From assembly GCA_021784785.1 (NCBI GenBank), contig JAJYHJ010000176.1, positions 1 through 45,459 of the forward strand: DNA of 45,459 bases. The letters are read 5' to 3'. Below are positions 19,212-27,857 of this stretch, piece by piece. Source of the DNA: Actinomycetes bacterium (GTDB taxonomy: Bacteria; Actinomycetota; Acidimicrobiia; Acidimicrobiales; Acidimicrobiaceae). Under the pieces are notes generated by a model. It saw nothing but the letters and a program-made list of their open reading frames with translations. It was not told where the DNA came from and did not search any database. A program made the translations under genes and the position numbers. The stretch's first letter is position 1, and each line of letters starts with the position of its first letter.

Positions 19212-20314
19212 TAAAGTTCACCCGTCCTAATGAGTTGTTCGAATCTGTCGAAGAGGTATAGAGAGTCATGCGGCCCTGGTCCTGCCTCTGGGTGGTACTG
19301 AACAGAAAATGCGGACCTTGTCGGATAGGACACACCTTCTACGACTGAGTCGTTTAGGTTCCGGTGCGATACGTTCACCTTTGAGTCGGCATCAAGTAGT
19401 GAACTCTCCTCTACCGCGTAGTTATGGTTCTGTGAAGTGATCTCCACCTTTTTGTTAGATATGTCAGAGACTGGATGATTAGCGCCATGGTGACCAAAGC
19501 GCATACGAATAGTTCGCGCTCCTTGTGCAGAGGCCATGATCTGGTGACCCAGACATATACCGAACATTGGAGACTGTCCCATGAGGTCTTGGATCTCAGA
19601 GGCGACATCGTCCAGCGCAGCTGGATCGCCCGGTCCATTCGATAAGAAGATACCATCTGGTTTCAGGTCCATCACCTCGTGGGCTTTTGTGTATGCCGGT
19701 ACCACCACTACCCTGAATCGCTGAGAGAGAAGACGCACCATCGACCTCTTGACTCCAAAGTCATAAGCCACCACTAAGGGTCCGCCTGATCCATACTCCA
19801 ATATCTCATTGGTAGTGACACCGGTTACGAGGTCTCTTCCTTCGGTTGTAAGAGCACGGCCTAACTCTGAGAAGCCAAGTTCTACCTCTTTGGAAACCAA
19901 TACCGCCCCTAGCGATCCGTGCGCCCGTATGTGTCGTGTGAGCGCTCTCGTATCAACGTCTGTAATGAGCGGTACGCCTTCTGCATTCAAGAGATCAATA
20001 AGAGAAGACTCTCCCCGCCAGTTGGAGTAAGTCGTCGAGATATCTCTTACGACTACAGCCTCAGCATGGATGTTGCCAGACTCATTATCATGATCTGTGA
20101 CGCCGTAGTTTCCAATATGGGGGTAGGTGAACGTCACCACCTGACCCGAGTATGAGGGGTCCGTAATCACTTCTTGATATCCAGTCATCGCGGTGTTAAA
20201 TACGACCTCGCCAACCGCAAGCACGCTTGGCTCGTCGGGTACGTTGGTAGCAACAGTCCCTTGAAATACAGTTCCATCGGCGAGAACTACATAGCCTTTG
20301 GTTCGTTTACTCAA
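19211..20314 (-). CDS. carA: Carbamoyl-phosphate synthase small (glutaminase) subunit
   Basis: Releases ammonia from glutamine for CarB; 367 residues. The class I glutamine amidotransferase triad is clear: Cys in [13 protein letters not shown], and His and Glu in [13 protein letters not shown]. The N-terminal domain has [19 protein letters not shown], typical of CarA. The start is TTG at 20314, two bases after the pyrC stop, with GAAGGTG about 9 nt upstream inside pyrC. Translation is probably coupled to pyrC and carB. Confidence 0.97.
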   Translation of the reverse strand: MSKRTKGYVVLADGTVFQGTVATNVPDEPSVLAVGEVVFNTAMTGYQEVITDPSYSGQVVTFTYPHIGNYGVTDHDNESGNIHAEAVVVRDISTTYSNWRGESSLIDLLNAEGVPLITDVDTRALTRHIRAHGSLGAVLVSKEVELGFSELGRALTTEGRDLVTGVTTNEILEYGSGGPLVVAYDFGVKRSMVRLLSQRFRVVVVPAYTKAHEVMDLKPDGIFLSNGPGDPAALDDVASEIQDLMGQSPMFGICLGHQIMASAQGARTIRMRFGHHGANHPVSDISNKKVEITSQNHNYAVEESSLLDADSKVNVSHRNLNDSVVEGVSYPTRSAFSVQYHPEAGPGPHDSLYLFDRFEQLIRTGEL

Positions 20315-20316
20315 CG

Positions 20317-21636
20317 TTATGCACCTTCTCCTTGCAACTCGCAGTTTTCCAACACTACTTTTCCTCCAAGAACAAGTGAAACTACCTGTCCATGCATCTT
20401 TCTATCTATGTACGGACTATTTTTTGACAACGACGCTATATCTGATTCACGCTGAGAGACCTCAAGAGTTGGATCCAGCACTACGTAAGAGTTAGGCAGC
20501 ATCTCGCTTTGCGTGACCTTTTGAAGGATCTCCCTCGGACGGATAGACATAGTTCGAAATATCAGCGAGATAACTGTATCTATAGAGTCCTCTTCCTCTT
20601 CGCCAAAGCTGACGTCTTGCATCATGGCAGTGAAAGTAGCTGCAAAAGCACTTTGGAGTCCAATCAGACCAAAGGGAGCTTCCTTTATAGAACGCTCCTT
20701 CAAATGCTTAGCGTGCGGAGCATGATCGGTTGCAACAGCATCAATCAAGCCTTCACGAAGGGCAGACCTAAGAGCCATCCGCGTATCTTTAGATCTTAGA
20801 GGCGGGTTTACCTTGTAGTTGGGATCAAAGGTCGCAAGTTCACTATCTGAGATTAGGAGGTGGTGAGGCGTTACTTCACTGCTAAAAGGTATGCCGCTAG
20901 CTTTTGCATATTTAAGTAGGTCCAACGAACCTAAAGCACTGAGGTGCATAAGATGAAGATTTCCGCGTATTTTACGATTCAACTCTAAGTCACGAGCAAC
21001 AACTATGCTCTCAGCATCTTCTCCAATTCCTTGTACTCCGAGAAGGTAAGATATCTCGCCCTCGTTCATCACTCCGCCTAATGCGAGTTCCGAGTCTTGA
21101 GCATGCTCAGCGACCAAGACATTGAGATCCCTTGAGTACTCAAGAGCCCTTCTCATTACTCGAGCGCTTGCAATGACATCTCCGTCGTCACTGAAGAACA
21201 CCGCTCCGTGTTCCTTTAGGGCTACCATATCCACCAGTCGCTCTCCTTGACGACCAATCGTAACCGAGGCACCTTGGATAACTTGGATCGGTAGTCCATC
21301 AAACCTCTTCTTAGTCTGTTCAAGGATCGCTACATGGTCAACTGGAGGATCGGTATTGGCCATTGCAACCACCGAACCGTAACCCCCTTTTATAGCTGCT
21401 CGAGAAAGCGACTCTGGAGATTCCGAACCATCTTTCCCAGGAATGCGACTATGGGTATGAAGATCCACAAAAGCTGGACCTACATAAAGTCCCCGAGCAT
21501 CAATAACGGCAGCGGTGGCTGGGGGATTGACACCTTCATTAGGAGTATGTGCGCCAACTTCAGTGACGACTAAGTCGGCCTTTTTAAGCCCTCCAACACC
21601 AAAAACCGTGCCTCCCCTTATCCAAGTCTCAGACAC
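20317..21636 (-). CDS. pyrC: Dihydroorotase
   Basis: Cyclises carbamoyl aspartate to dihydroorotate; a zinc amidohydrolase of about 439 residues, class I (long form). The metal ligands are visible: VDLHTHSRIPG (His-x-His), the Asp/His region of EHAQD, HLSALGSLDLL, and VATDHAPH (catalytic Asp). I chose GTG at 21636 because AGGAGG lies 8 nt upstream inside the end of pyrB. The GTG three codons earlier overlaps that ribosome-binding site. The start then lies one base after the pyrB stop. Confidence 0.95.
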   Translation of the reverse strand: MSETWIRGGTVFGVGGLKKADLVVTEVGAHTPNEGVNPPATAAVIDARGLYVGPAFVDLHTHSRIPGKDGSESPESLSRAAIKGGYGSVVAMANTDPPVDHVAILEQTKKRFDGLPIQVIQGASVTIGRQGERLVDMVALKEHGAVFFSDDGDVIASARVMRRALEYSRDLNVLVAEHAQDSELALGGVMNEGEISYLLGVQGIGEDAESIVVARDLELNRKIRGNLHLMHLSALGSLDLLKYAKASGIPFSSEVTPHHLLISDSELATFDPNYKVNPPLRSKDTRMALRSALREGLIDAVATDHAPHAKHLKERSIKEAPFGLIGLQSAFAATFTAMMQDVSFGEEEEDSIDTVISLIFRTMSIRPREILQKVTQSEMLPNSYVVLDPTLEVSQRESDIASLSKNSPYIDRKMHGQVVSLVLGGKVVLENCELQGEGA

Positions 21637-21637
21637 T

Positions 21638-22582
21638 TTATGCACCTCCTAGCAGCTTTGAAAGTATCGACATCCGCGCAAATACGCCGTTTCTCACCTG
21701 TGCAGGTGCCAATAGATCGATAGCTTTCGAAACAGTTGAGTCAACCTCAACTCCAACGTTCATCGGACCTGGGTGCATTATTACCGCTTCCTTCTTCATT
21801 CGCGCAGCTCTAGCATCGTTCAATTGAAACCTTTTTGTGTAACTCACTACGTCTAGAGTCTCTCTCTCCATCAGTCGTTCTTTTTGAACTCGAAGCATGT
21901 AGGCTATGTCCACTTCGTCAACGACTTCGTCAAGCTCTCTAAAGGTCTCAACTTTGGTTGCCGCCGGTACCATCTCAGGAGGCCCAACAAAAATTGAGGT
22001 AGCGCCAAACATTGAAAGAGCCAAGGAGACCGAACGTGCTACTCGCGAGTGTCCAACGTCTCCAACAAAGGCCACTTTCATGCCATAAAGAGCGTCTAAC
22101 GATCCATAACGCTCTGCCAAAGTAACCAGGTCACCAACTGCTTGAGACGGGTGCTCATGGCATCCATCGCCGGCGTTTAGAACAGGAATCTCTAGCCATT
22201 TTGCTACCTGGTGCGGGACTCCTTCGCTAAAGTGCCTTACGACCACAGCTGAAAATCCAAGAGCTTCGAGTACTACCGCGGTATCTCGTATGGACTCGCC
22301 TTTAGCTACTGAGGACGACGCTATATCAAAGTAGGCGAACTCACCGCCTAAGAGCTTGGTCGCTCTCTCAAAAGACATCCTGGTCCTAGTTGAGTTCTCA
22401 TAGAACAACGAAACCACGGAGTGGCTCTCAAGTTCTTTGAAGGAGCGCTCACCATCTTTAAAGCGAGCTTGGTACACGAGAGCCTTATCCACCAAGTCTT
22501 GAAGGTCTCGTTTTGTAAGTTTGGAGATGGCTAGAAAGTCCTTAGATGTTGTAGATTGCAAATTATTATCGTCACTCACCAC
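21638..22582 (-). CDS. pyrB: Aspartate carbamoyltransferase catalytic subunit
   Basis: Joins carbamoyl phosphate and aspartate; 314 residues. The carbamoyl-phosphate site FYENSTRTRMSFERA, the active-site loop SSVAKGESIRDTA, HPSQAVGDL and HPGPMN are all present. No regulatory pyrI gene is seen nearby, as expected for the PyrR-controlled type. GTG at 22582, or the next GTG, follows the pyrR stop directly, with GAAGGGAG about 6 nt upstream in the end of pyrR. Confidence 0.97.
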   Translation of the reverse strand: MVSDDNNLQSTTSKDFLAISKLTKRDLQDLVDKALVYQARFKDGERSFKELESHSVVSLFYENSTRTRMSFERATKLLGGEFAYFDIASSSVAKGESIRDTAVVLEALGFSAVVVRHFSEGVPHQVAKWLEIPVLNAGDGCHEHPSQAVGDLVTLAERYGSLDALYGMKVAFVGDVGHSRVARSVSLALSMFGATSIFVGPPEMVPAATKVETFRELDEVVDEVDIAYMLRVQKERLMERETLDVVSYTKRFQLNDARAARMKKEAVIMHPGPMNVGVEVDSTVSKAIDLLAPAQVRNGVFARMSILSKLLGGA

Positions 22583-23143
22583 CTACCGCTCCCTTCTTTC
22601 AATCTCCACTTGGTCCTCAAAGACTTTGACAAACTCGTCACGTGAGGTAGGTACGTTCTTTCCCACATAGTCCGCCCTAATTGGAAACTCCCGATGTCCT
22701 CTATCTACAAGAACTGCTAGCTGGACAGAGGCTGGGCGACCAAACTGTGCCAGTGCATCAAAGGCGGCGCGCACCGTTCGGCCGGTGTATAAGACGTCAT
22801 CACACAGTAGTATGGTTTTCCCTTCGACCATCTCCCATGGTCTAAAGTCCCGTTCAAATCGAGTTCTAGGGACGTCATCTCTAAAGTGGCCGACATCCAA
22901 AGGGAAGAAGGTCGTATCAGAGTTTTCAATCCTCGCAAGTTCCAAGGCTAGATCCCTTGCAATCCAGGTGCCGCCCTTTTCGATACCGACCACCACCAAG
23001 GCCTCCACTCCTCGGTTTTTCTCGACAACTTCATGTGCCATCCGCTTGATAGCACGCCTAATATCTTGTTGCTCTAAGATCAAAGTCTTAGTGGATGCTA
23101 AATGAGCCTCGTCTTCTCTAGGCCCGATAGTTCGCGCATTCAC
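22583..23143 (-). CDS. pyrR: PyrR: pyr mRNA-binding regulator / uracil phosphoribosyltransferase
   Basis: PyrR binds the pyr leader RNA with UMP and lowers expression of the pyr genes; many homologues also have uracil phosphoribosyltransferase activity. The PRPP loop is TILLCDDVLYTGRTVRAA, and the fold signatures VVGIEKGGTWIARDLA and VLVDRGHREFPIRADYVGKN are intact. I place the start at GTG 23143 (NARTIGPREDE) because AAGGAGG lies 6 nt upstream. The longer reading from GTG 23182 would run through the PyrR-binding loop and ribosome-binding site. It is the first gene of the pyr operon and is about 186 residues long. Confidence 0.95.
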   Translation of the reverse strand: MNARTIGPREDEAHLASTKTLILEQQDIRRAIKRMAHEVVEKNRGVEALVVVGIEKGGTWIARDLALELARIENSDTTFFPLDVGHFRDDVPRTRFERDFRPWEMVEGKTILLCDDVLYTGRTVRAAFDALAQFGRPASVQLAVLVDRGHREFPIRADYVGKNVPTSRDEFVKVFEDQVEIERRER

Positions 23144-23182
23144 GCTAACCTCCTTATACCGTATGAGCCTCTCAGGACTCAC
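23141..23182 (-). promoter_or_regulatory. PyrR-binding loop next to the pyrR ribosome-binding site
   Basis: The RNA-sense sequence AGTCCTGAGAGGCT (23179 down to 23166) matches every fixed position of the PyrR-binding consensus ARUCCNGNGAGGYU. It folds as a hairpin with GUGAG/CUCAU arms, a bulged U, a CC/GG cap and a UGAGA loop. AAGGAGG follows 10 nt downstream, then the GTG start. No T-run or terminator hairpin is seen in the leader, so translational repression (as described for mycobacterial pyr leaders) is more likely than attenuation. Confidence 0.75.
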
Positions 23183-23256
23183 TTCACGGAAGTGCCTGTA
23201 GCATCATAGTAGCTTGATAAGACTTCAGGCGACTGAAAGGAAATAAACAAGTAAAA

Positions 23257-24786
23257 ATGACCTATCAAGAATCAGGCCAACCCACTCCAACAAGGCCAAC
23301 CCACTCCAACAAGGCCAGAAAGAGTCGAGCCAAAAGACTCCGCCGTAGTGGACTAATTATAGCTTTGGTCCTCATATTGCTGGGAGGGTCTTTCTACCTC
23401 TATGCGCTTTTCCGATTCAATCAGATCAATAAAGTGGGAGTGTCGAGTCTCTCAAAGACCATAGGATCTCAACCTTTCAATATCCTCCTTGTAGGCGACA
23501 ATACGCGAACGGGACTCAATCCAGCACAAGCCAAGTACTTTGGCACGGCTGCTCAAGTTGGAGGGGGAAGAAGCGACGTAACCATGATCGCTCACTTCAA
23601 CCCTGCCAACTCTACCGTATCGCTAGTTTCAATTCCTCGAGATCTTTTTATGCCGATACCCAACTCAACCACCGCAAATCGCGTCGATGACGCACTCAAT
23701 GTGTCACCAGAGCAGTTGGTAAAAACCATAGAAGACGATCTCGGAATTCCAATTCAACGCTACGTCGAGTTGAACTTTGACTCGTTTCAAAACGTCGTGA
23801 ACGCTTTAGGTGGGGTGAAGATGTACTTCCCTATGCCGGTAAAGGATGCCTACTCAGGATTAAATGTCAAGACACCAGGATGTAAGCTGTTGAATGGATT
23901 TCAAGCACTTGAACTTGTTAGAGCTCGCCACCTCTACTACTACGAAAACGGCGTCTGGACCGAAGATCCCCTCGGAGACCTAAGTCGCATTCGTCGAGAC
24001 CATGAGTTCCTAAAGGTTCTAGCGGCTCAGGTGAGGGCGAAGGGGCTATTAAATCCATTGGAGCTAAACTCACTCATAGGCGGTGTCACCAAGTATCTAA
24101 CCGTCGACTCCGGATTCACATTAACTGACATGATCTCCATCGCAGAACAGTTTCGAAACGTAAATCTCTCAAATACTCCAACGATCACCTTGCCAATCGC
24201 ACTTGAAAATAACTTCGTCTACGATAACGCAAACTATGGAGACGTAGTATTTCCGGCTCAGCCTCAAGATCAGCAAGTAATCGACAAGTATCTAGGTCTC
24301 ACAGTTCCCAATATTCCAACAAGTGCAATCACTGTCTCTGTAATGAATGGAAGTGGAACTTATGATCAAGCTACCCAGGTTTCACAGTCTCTTCGAGCTC
24401 TCGGATATAAGATTGGCACGGTTGGAAACGCAAAGGTTCGCTCCACCCCCGCTGAGACCATCATCCGATACACTCCTGGACACCAACAACAAGCCGAGGT
24501 CCTCTTGAACTCCCTATCCGGCGCGGTTATTATGGGAATGGTCCAACACACCGCAACCGGTACTCCCATCGAGTTAGTCACCGGAACCGGATTAGTTGTA
24601 GCTCCACCTCCGAGTGCATCATCTTCCTCACCAACTAGTGCGACTCCAACAACTGCCGCATCCACAACAACTGCCGCCAAAACCGCGCAACCAAGCACTA
24701 CAGCCGTGACGGCTCCAATCACGCTTCCCGCGACTCAGTCGAATCAACCACTGCAACCATGGGATCCTCGAGCATGTCCATCTTAA
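23257..24786 (+). CDS. LytR-CpsA-Psr family wall-polymer ligase with LytR_C domain
   Basis: LCP proteins transfer lipid-linked polymers to peptidoglycan outside the membrane. The order is a basic cytoplasmic tail (KARKSRAKRLRRSG), one membrane helix (about 33-53), the LCP catalytic domain and a LytR_C domain. The LCP domain has GDNTRTG, RSDVTMIAHF, LVSIPRDLF, LNFDSFQNVVNALGGV, and ALELVRARH followed by GDLSRIRRDHEFL. The LytR_C domain runs from about ISVMNGSG to YTPGHQQQAEVL, and a Ser/Thr/Pro-rich tail ends the protein. ATG at 23257 lacks a well-placed ribosome-binding site; AAAGG is about 15 nt upstream. Codons 7-19 lie in a 19-bp tandem repeat, described separately. It is transcribed away from the pyr operon. 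Confidence 0.9.
   Translation: MTYQESGQPTPTRPTHSNKARKSRAKRLRRSGLIIALVLILLGGSFYLYALFRFNQINKVGVSSLSKTIGSQPFNILLVGDNTRTGLNPAQAKYFGTAAQVGGGRSDVTMIAHFNPANSTVSLVSIPRDLFMPIPNSTTANRVDDALNVSPEQLVKTIEDDLGIPIQRYVELNFDSFQNVVNALGGVKMYFPMPVKDAYSGLNVKTPGCKLLNGFQALELVRARHLYYYENGVWTEDPLGDLSRIRRDHEFLKVLAAQVRAKGLLNPLELNSLIGGVTKYLTVDSGFTLTDMISIAEQFRNVNLSNTPTITLPIALENNFVYDNANYGDVVFPAQPQDQQVIDKYLGLTVPNIPTSAITVSVMNGSGTYDQATQVSQSLRALGYKIGTVGNAKVRSTPAETIIRYTPGHQQQAEVLLNSLSGAVIMGMVQHTATGTPIELVTGTGLVVAPPPSASSSSPTSATPTTAASTTTAAKTAQPSTTAVTAPITLPATQSNQPLQPWDPRACPS
23276..23313 (+). repeat. 19-bp perfect tandem duplication in the LCP N-terminus
   Basis: GCCAACCCACTCCAACAAG occurs twice head to tail (23276-23294 and 23295-23313). 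Because 19 is not a multiple of three, the second copy is read in another frame. Only copy numbers of two, five and so on join the ATG at 23257 to the downstream LCP frame. With one copy, the ATG frame reaches a TAA within about 20 codons. Confidence 0.95.
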
Positions 24787-24896
24787 AAATCGAACCAGTC
24801 AGAGCGGGTCTAGTGTTGATCAAACAGGAGCGCAAACCCCGTCTGTAAGGGCGTGGTCGAGCGACCTCCGTAATACCGTCTAGGTAAAATAGCATT

Positions 24897-26105
24897 ATGA
24901 GCATTCGCGAGCGCCTGTACCCACGAGAACAGGAGCTATCCGTTCTCGTGCGCCACTGCTCAGATGCTCGTTATGTCTGGAACTTAGCGCTCGAACAACG
25001 CAACTTATGGGTTAGAGGACGGTCACAGCATATTACCTACAACACACAAGCCAACGAACTTGCACAAGTCCGTAAAGTGACTTGGCTTAGTGAAGGTTCC
25101 TCTGCAATCTAGCAACAGGCTTTACGAGACTTAGACCGAGCCTTTCAAAACTGGTGGAAGCGACCGGATCACTTCGGACGACCCACGTGGCGTAAGAAGG
25201 ATATCAATGAAGGGTTTGCCATTAGAGACTTGTCCGTTCGACGATTAAATCGCAAGTGGGGTCAGGTCTTCATCCCCAAGTGTGGTTGGGTGAAGTTCCG
25301 TGTTACACGACAGTGGAATGACATAGAACATTCTTCCTCAGCCCGAGTCACTAAAGATAGATCTGGACGATGGTTTGTGAGCTTTACTTATCCAGCTCCA
25401 CAAATAGAACGTGTCTCAACCGGCGAGATAATTGGTTTAGATATGGGTGTTACTCACACCATAACTAAATCTAATGGACGGTTTCTCGACATGCCACAGT
25501 TGTTATCTGAAGCAGAACAACAACGTAAGCGAAGACTACAAAGAAAGCTTGCTCGACAGGTCAAAGGCTCTAATCGTCGTAAGGTTACCAAACTAGATCT
25601 AGCTAAGTTATCGGCTAAAGAGACAGATCGTCGTAAGGATTGGATTGAAAAGACGACGACTGATCTAGTGAGAAGCTATGACTTGATCGCACTAGAGAAT
25701 CTAAAGATTAAGAACATGACTAAATCAACTAAGGGCACAATCCAGAGTCCAGGCAAGAACGTCGCTCAGAAAGCCGGTCTAAACAGATCTATTCTCGAAC
25801 AAAGTTGGGGTATGTTTCGTCAACGGCTAACAGATAAAGCCAGCAGCGCCACGACTCCAGTTGAAATAATCACAATCAATCCTGCATATACAAGTCAACG
25901 TTGTTCCAAGTGTGGTCACACGAACAAAAGAAATCGCAAGAGCCAAGCTATCTTTTGTTGTAAAGTGTGCAGATACACAAACAACGCAGACGTAAATGCA
26001 GCTAAGAATATAATCTCAACCGCCGCAGGGCTTGCGGTCACAGAGCGTGGAGGGATATCGCACAGCGACCCAACGAAGCGCACCACCAATCCTAAAGCTG
26101 CGTAA
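24897..26105 (+). pseudogene. tnpB: RNA-guided nuclease TnpB, interrupted by an amber codon
   Basis: TnpB is the IS605-family reRNA-guided DNA endonuclease. The 402-codon frame is full length. The N-terminus is RERLYPREQELSVLVRHC, and ARYVWNLALEQRNLW is typical. All RuvC residues are intact: Asp182 (GLDMGVTH), Glu267 (ALENLKIK) and Asp365 (NNADVNAAKN). The zinc finger Cys336, Cys339, Cys355 and Cys358 is present. Codon 72 is TAG at 25110-25112, inside SSAI*QQALRDLDRAF, where family members usually continue without interruption. A single CAG-to-TAG change would explain it. There is no frameshift or other damage, so the lesion looks recent. Suppression or re-initiation cannot be excluded. Confidence 0.85.
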
Positions 26106-26117
26106 GCAGCTTGGGAA

Positions 26118-26148
26118 GCCCCGTCCGTGAGGGCGGGGAGGATGTCAC
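26118..26148 (+). ncRNA. Probable 3' end of TnpB reRNA (omegaRNA) scaffold
   Basis: An 8-bp stem CCCCGTCC / GGGCGGGG with a GTGA loop (26119-26138) directly follows the tnpB stop, then AGGATGTCAC. In IS605-group elements the guide RNA scaffold spans the end of tnpB and the right end, closes with such a hairpin, and takes its guide from the flanking DNA, here beginning near 26149. The 5' end of the RNA cannot be placed by eye. Confidence 0.5.
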
Positions 26149-26982
26149 ATACAAATAGCCCTTCATAGGTTTGAGACCAAAGTCAGACTCGGTCTCAAAC
26201 CTATCCACCACGACCAAAGCAAAGCGGTGTCTTTCCACGGCCATATAGAACGCGTTGCTGGATAAACATGGCTCAAAGCAAACCTTCCACTCACTGCATC
26301 TCGAACAGGTGACATCCCTCTTTCTACTGTCAGTGCAAGCCATCAACTGGGCGAAGCGTACGTTACACGAACCATGAAACCTTTGGCACTCCTGATATCG
26401 CCTGCACAGTCAGTCCAGCACTGACAAAGATTACCACGAAGAAGACAATCGGCATCGGATCGGTGAGGTCGGTCAGAACGCACTATAGTGCAGCGATTCC
26501 ACGTGTCTTGAATCGATCGCTTTGGCTGCATCTCGTGCTTGCGGGATCATGATGGCTCGATATCGGGGCCACGCCAACGCAAAGCCACGGACGATACTGA
26601 TGTACGCCCGTAGGCGACAACGGTGTTATGAGTCAATGGTTCCGACTCTCCTTCAGCATCGGAGCCCAAAACGTCGATGGCGGCATCAGTAGCGACGTTT
26701 CGTGCCAACGATCACAAAAGTTGCTCAAGACGTCTGTAATCTCGACGTTCACCTCCTACACAATCAGACATCCACATAATCAATACTGTCAAGATAATCA
26801 AGTATCGAACGAGCTGCAGCAGAGGTGTCAGTTCGAGTTGCCGCTCTCAGTCACCACGCACGATGAGGTCAGCCAGGCTCTCAAATGTAACCGCAACAAA
26901 CTCGGCAAAAATTGAGACTGAGGTGGGTAGCTGCCACATAAACGTCGATTCTCTGACTCAGGTCATGTTCGACTTCTCAATT
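26149..26982. other. Gene-poor stretch with inverted repeat
   Basis: No convincing gene. Open frames on either strand are short and match nothing I recognise. One minus-strand open stretch of 39 codons (26363-26482) encodes a single hydrophobic segment (PMPIVFFVVIFVSAGLTVQA) but has no ribosome-binding site and starts after a stop, so it may be a gene remnant. A 14-bp perfect inverted repeat lies at 26165-26204. The stretch may be decayed DNA beside the insertion element. Confidence 0.5.
26165..26204. repeat. 14-bp perfect inverted repeat beyond the insertion element
   Basis: ATAGGTTTGAGACC at 26165-26178 is exactly complementary to GGTCTCAAACCTAT at 26191-26204 across a 12-nt spacer. There is no T-run on either side. 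It starts about 16 bp beyond the presumed right end of the tnpB element, so it lies inside the region that would be used as guide. It could be a factor-independent stem or a remnant end of another element. Confidence 0.8.
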
Positions 26983-27594
26983 TTACTGAAGTCGCGCGAC
27001 TTCAGTACTTGCATATATATTTGATCTAGGCAAGTCGCTATGATCAGCAATTGATGCCAACCACTCATCTGTTGAAGCGACAGCAGCAAACCGGGACTGC
27101 AGTGTCACGAGAATCGCCTCATGAAGTGCCTGTGCACTCACAGCGCCCGCTTGATTGCTCAACGCGAGAGTTCCGGTAGCGTCGGAAAGAAATTCCACGA
27201 AAAAGCCTCGATGCACGGCGTCACGTGCTGTCGATTCATCACAATTCTGCGTCATATAGCCAACTATCGTGATAGTATCGATTCCACGCTTATCCAACCA
27301 CTCCGCAAGGTCAGTGTTAGCAAAACAAGAAGGAAGCTTTTTTTCAATAAGATGGTCTCGAGCCCGAGATGCAACGAGTTCGTGTAGTTTCCACCCTTCA
27401 CCACCCTTCACGAAGATAGGCGAGCCCGGTGCTGCAACTTGTTGCACAATAACGATCGGAATGCTGGCTGCGCAAGCCGCGTCCATCGCTCGGACAATAT
27501 TTGGCAAGCTGATCTTCAGCGAAGGGAACTCAATAGGCAGACTCCCTGTCACATATTCATTCTGGACGTCAATTACCACGAGCGCACGCGACAT
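26983..27594 (-). CDS. Isochorismatase-family cysteine hydrolase
   Basis: A cysteine hydrolase of the isochorismatase/nicotinamidase superfamily, 203 residues, probably cytosolic. The N-terminus ALVVIDVQNEYVTG supplies the catalytic Asp, EKKLPSCF the Lys, and GYMTQNCDESTARDA the nucleophilic Cys. In many relatives the residue after the Cys is Val; here it is Asp. The substrate (isochorismate, nicotinamide, carbamoyl compound or other amide) cannot be told from sequence. I prefer the ATG at 27594, since AAAGGA lies 6 nt upstream; the ATG at 27600 is too close. The gene's 3' end, including its stop codon, lies in a 24-bp perfect palindrome. It has no operon partners. Confidence 0.88.
   Translation of the reverse strand: MSRALVVIDVQNEYVTGSLPIEFPSLKISLPNIVRAMDAACAASIPIVIVQQVAAPGSPIFVKGGEGWKLHELVASRARDHLIEKKLPSCFANTDLAEWLDKRGIDTITIVGYMTQNCDESTARDAVHRGFFVEFLSDATGTLALSNQAGAVSAQALHEAILVTLQSRFAAVASTDEWLASIADHSDLPRSNIYASTEVARLQ
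26984..27007. repeat. 24-bp perfect palindrome spanning the hydrolase stop codon
   Basis: TACTGAAGTCGC and its exact complement GCGACTTCAGTA meet without a spacer. The palindrome encodes the last residues (STEVARLQ) and the TAA of the isochorismatase-family gene. In RNA it would give about a 10-bp stem with a 4-nt loop, but no T-run follows on the minus strand. Confidence 0.9.
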
Positions 27595-27600
27595 TATCAT

Positions 27601-27857
27601 TCCTTTCTCAGCCTATAAACGTCGCCCAAGTCCGTATTGTTCCTCTAAAAACAAACAACTCTGCCTTTGCATTGGTAGAACGATATGTTGTAGACGGTGA
27701 ACTCCAACAACCAACCGCAACACGTCATGTAAAACGCTATCTCCCATGCGCTAGGACACATCGAACACGCATCTGATGATTGCGTTAAAGGCTGTCAGTG
27801 CTGAACCTACCTTTGCAATCCACGCCCACCGGCCAAGCGTATAGGACTGCAACGTAG
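27601..27857. other. Short intergenic stretch, no gene seen
   Basis: No open frame here has a ribosome-binding site or a recognisable product. It separates the isochorismatase-family gene from an upstream unknown ORF on the same strand. Confidence 0.4.

Larger units (their letters stand above)
24836..26148 (+). mobile_element. IS200/IS605-group element carrying only tnpB
   Basis: A single tnpB frame is flanked by two near-identical hairpin motifs in the same orientation. The left one is at 24836-24856 and the right one at 26118-26138, with 17 of 21 bases the same (core CCCCGTC and AGGGCG). No Y1 transposase tnpA is present, so this is an IS1341-like, non-autonomous form. The ends are approximate. 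The right end is set after GATGTCAC at 26148 by analogy with related elements. It lies just downstream of the LCP gene, at the edge of a gene-poor region. Confidence 0.7.

Noticed and set aside
22583-23182. pyrR starting at GTG 23182
   Set aside because: AAGGAGG before GTG 23143 and the PyrR-binding loop in between show the upstream segment to be leader RNA.
26092-26346. 84-codon minus-strand open frame with four Cys
   Set aside because: It runs into the end of the tnpB element and the inverted repeat; the Cys residues do not form a clear zinc pattern, so I could not support it as a gene.
26628-26915. 95-codon plus-strand open frame in the gene-poor region
   Set aside because: It has no ribosome-binding site and no recognisable motif, and its composition looks random.
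27269-27700. 143-codon plus-strand open frame
   Set aside because: It is antisense to the isochorismatase-family gene and has no recognisable product.
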